Below are positions 4,235-5,169 of a stretch of 5,169 bases of DNA, one piece after another (the first letter of the stretch is position 1; every line of letters begins with the position of its first letter). A program made the position numbers and the translations under genes. Source of the DNA: Nitrospirota bacterium (GTDB lineage Bacteria > Nitrospirota > Thermodesulfovibrionia > Thermodesulfovibrionales > Magnetobacteriaceae). The notes below the pieces were generated by a model. That model was given only the letters and a program-made list of their open reading frames with translations, was not told the origin of the DNA and did not search any database. Location of the stretch: positions 1-5,169 of the forward strand of contig JADFXO010000288.1 in NCBI GenBank assembly GCA_015233485.1, given 5' to 3'.

Positions 4235-4954
4235 ATGAAACGGTTAACGTTACTCATTGTTTGTATGGCGGTGATAATTTTTATTTCTGCGGTCGAGGGT
4301 ATCGAGCTGGAAGAGACCCGGATGCCCGTTGATAAGCCCAGTGTAGTCCTGCTGATGCTGGATATGGCGGGGCAAGCGTACCGGTGCGACTCGCTCCTGG
4401 CGCACAACCGGCGGGTAGTAGGTGAACTTCTCTCAGCCGAGAGTTTGTCAAAAGCTAACGTGACAAACGTCTATCTTGGAACCTTCGCGGAGACGTCGGA
4501 AATCAGGTATTCGATTCCCGCCGGGCATGAGCCCGACTCGATACGATACAAAAAGTTCGCCCGCAAAGTTGGCGAGACACTCAACGCAATGGACAAGCCA
4601 TCAGGTTCGACGGCAAATCAGTCTTCCGGACGAGCATTTGCTCGTGACGTAGCAGGGACCTTGGGTTATATACGTCAGTTCATAGAAGAGCAGCACCTGA
4701 AGACTAAATACTCGAAGATATTTATCGTGTTCGCAAGCCCTTTTATACAAACGCTGTCTCCGGTGCAGACGCACAGATACCTCCAAAAGAACAGGATCTC
4801 TTTTCCGGAAAATAGCCAGCTATTGGTTTTGGGGCAGGCCTTTAATTGCCAGGACGTAGCCCAAATCGAGAGAAATATTGCGTATCCAAAAGTCCTGAGT
4901 TACTGGTCGAATGTTATTGACGTTAAAGATTTCAAATTTCTCACAACTTATTGA
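4235..4954 (+). CDS. Exported protein, probable vWA-like fold with degenerate metal site, 239 aa
   Basis: The ATG at 4235 follows AAGGAGG (4222-4228), 11 bases after the previous stop. Residues 1-22 form a signal peptide (MKRL, hydrophobic core, AVEG cleavage). The mature part alternates hydrophobic strands and helices as in a Rossmann-like vWA domain: SVVLLMLDMAGQ at 36-47, with Asp43 where a DxSxS motif would begin but without its serines; VYLGTFAET; a long linker with SGRAF before a helix; KIFIVFASP in place of the strand ending in TDG; LLVLGQAF; and a last strand before KDFKFL. The order fits vWA, but the serines and the second Asp are missing. It may therefore be a metal-independent structural partner of the complete vWA protein upstream. 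Fold assignment is by eye and moderately sure; no family name is offered. A 16-bp perfect palindrome lies in the coding sequence at 4630-4645. Confidence 0.8.
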   Translation: MKRLTLLIVCMAVIIFISAVEGIELEETRMPVDKPSVVLLMLDMAGQAYRCDSLLAHNRRVVGELLSAESLSKANVTNVYLGTFAETSEIRYSIPAGHEPDSIRYKKFARKVGETLNAMDKPSGSTANQSSGRAFARDVAGTLGYIRQFIEEQHLKTKYSKIFIVFASPFIQTLSPVQTHRYLQKNRISFPENSQLLVLGQAFNCQDVAQIERNIAYPKVLSYWSNVIDVKDFKFLTTY

Positions 4955-5080
4955 GGCTCAATGGCATTCTATACTTATAAGACTTTGGAAAAGTGCATAC
5001 TTATAGAAAAAGCACATGACTATAATATCAATATGCATAGTGATATTATCATACAAACCACATACAAAAGGAGGAATAAC
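4955..5080 (+). promoter_or_regulatory. AT-rich intergenic region with candidate promoter and palindrome
   Basis: No convincing terminator follows the stop at 4954; TTGAGGCTCAA there is too short a stem. ATACTTATA occurs twice (4971-4979 and 4997-5005), 26 bp apart. A perfect TATAAT lies at 5021-5026 with no good -35 box at 16-18 bases, so it would need an activator if used. The TATAAT overlaps a dyad at 5022-5049. AAGGAGG (5068-5074) serves the next gene. The frame from an ATG at 4961 is open through to the next gene, but its ribosome site is weak and the codons do not look coding. Confidence 0.4.
5022..5049. repeat. 28-bp near-perfect palindrome overlapping a TATAAT box
   Basis: ATAATATCA (5022-5030) is matched exactly by TGATATTAT (5041-5049). 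The core TATGCATA (5032-5039) is itself a perfect palindrome, leaving only one A/G mismatch (5031/5040) in 14 pairs. There is no unpaired loop, so a DNA-binding dimer site is more likely than an RNA hairpin. It sits about 30 bases before the start of the next gene. Confidence 0.5.
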
Positions 5081-5169
5081 ATGTTTGTAAAGTATTTATT
5101 TCAAATTGTAACGCTCATGATATCACTATTGTCTATAAGTTCAGTAGCATTATGTAATGCTGTTATTGA
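5081..5169 (+). CDS. Exported protein, N-terminus only (cut by window edge)
   Basis: The ATG at 5081 has a strong AAGGAGG (5068-5074) six bases ahead. The 29 complete codons encode a typical signal peptide: MFVK, a hydrophobic core with ISLLSISS, and VALCNAVI. VALC followed by N may be a cleavage region or a poor lipobox. The last partial codon is GA, so the next residue is Asp or Glu. The codons are AT-rich, unlike the operon upstream. Its spacing of 126 bases and its own TATAAT/palindrome region suggest separate control. The mature protein is outside the window, so its function is unknown. Confidence 0.7.
   Translation, partial: MFVKYLFQIVTLMISLLSISSVALCNAVI

Noticed and set aside
4162..4786. 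Minus-strand frames opposite the vWA genes
   Set aside because: Shadows of plus-strand genes with signal peptides and recognisable strands.
2166..4954. Stop-codon reassignment or readthrough, because frames stay open after TGA 2166, TGA 4952 and TAG 953
   Set aside because: The genes use TGG for Trp, and stops are followed at once by ribosome sites and new starts. One-in-three frame coincidence is enough.
4961..5169. Longer form of the last gene starting at ATG 4961
   Set aside because: GAGG is only four bases away. The extra 40 residues cover a palindrome and the ribosome site, and would bury the signal peptide.

Overview
The window appears to come from a Gram-negative (diderm) bacterium. 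The evidence is several Sec-type signal peptides, strong AAGGAGG-type ribosome binding sites in front of most genes, and sigma70-like promoters. The sequence alone does not fix the taxon. Nothing in it is an rRNA, tRNA, CRISPR array, transposase or integrase. Base composition is a mosaic. The leftmost gene and the central plus-strand operon have moderate GC (up to about 65% in the line starting at 4381). The minus-strand pair at 953-1788 is strongly AT-rich (about 22% GC in the line starting at 1141), and the sequence to the right of 4955 is AT-rich again.

Layout, left to right. (1) 1-617, minus strand: N-terminal part of a GAF-domain signalling protein that runs off the left edge, with its own promoter (665-694) and a perfect inverted repeat over the -35 box. 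(2) 794-952, minus strand: an open stretch without a start codon that reads like the C-terminal end of a small helical, HEPN-like protein; it looks like a gene remnant. (3) 953-1788, minus strand: two overlapping AT-rich genes of unknown function. The first is a small membrane-anchored coiled-coil protein of holin-like architecture, the second a 196-residue membrane-anchored protein. They are driven by a good promoter overlain by two palindromes, and transcription probably starts at or next to the first ATG. (4) 1825-2036: an AT-rich divergent control region with several inverted repeats. (5) 2001-4954, plus strand: a promoter, a leader with one or two tiny reading frames, then five tightly packed genes (2259, 2620, 3041, 3624, 4235) with overlaps or very short gaps. 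(6) 4955-5080: AT-rich intergenic region with a 28-bp near-perfect palindrome on a TATAAT box. (7) 5081-end: start of another exported protein, cut by the right edge.

The central operon is the most interesting part. Its first three products (124, 142 and 187 residues) each contain a predicted helix-loop-helix coiled-coil hairpin, with a similar E-I-x-(N/T)-L motif in the second helix. The first has no visible membrane segment, the second has a signal peptide plus one membrane segment, and the third has three membrane segments. The fourth is an exported von Willebrand factor A (vWA) protein with a complete metal-binding (MIDAS) set. The fifth is an exported protein that looks like a second vWA-type fold whose metal site is degenerate. 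I infer an envelope-spanning assembly: cytoplasmic coiled coils on membrane anchors, with one metal-competent and one metal-deficient vWA-like subunit outside the inner membrane. I do not recognise this gene set as a described system. Its function (pilus or transfer accessory, envelope stress, contact or defence) cannot be decided from the sequence.
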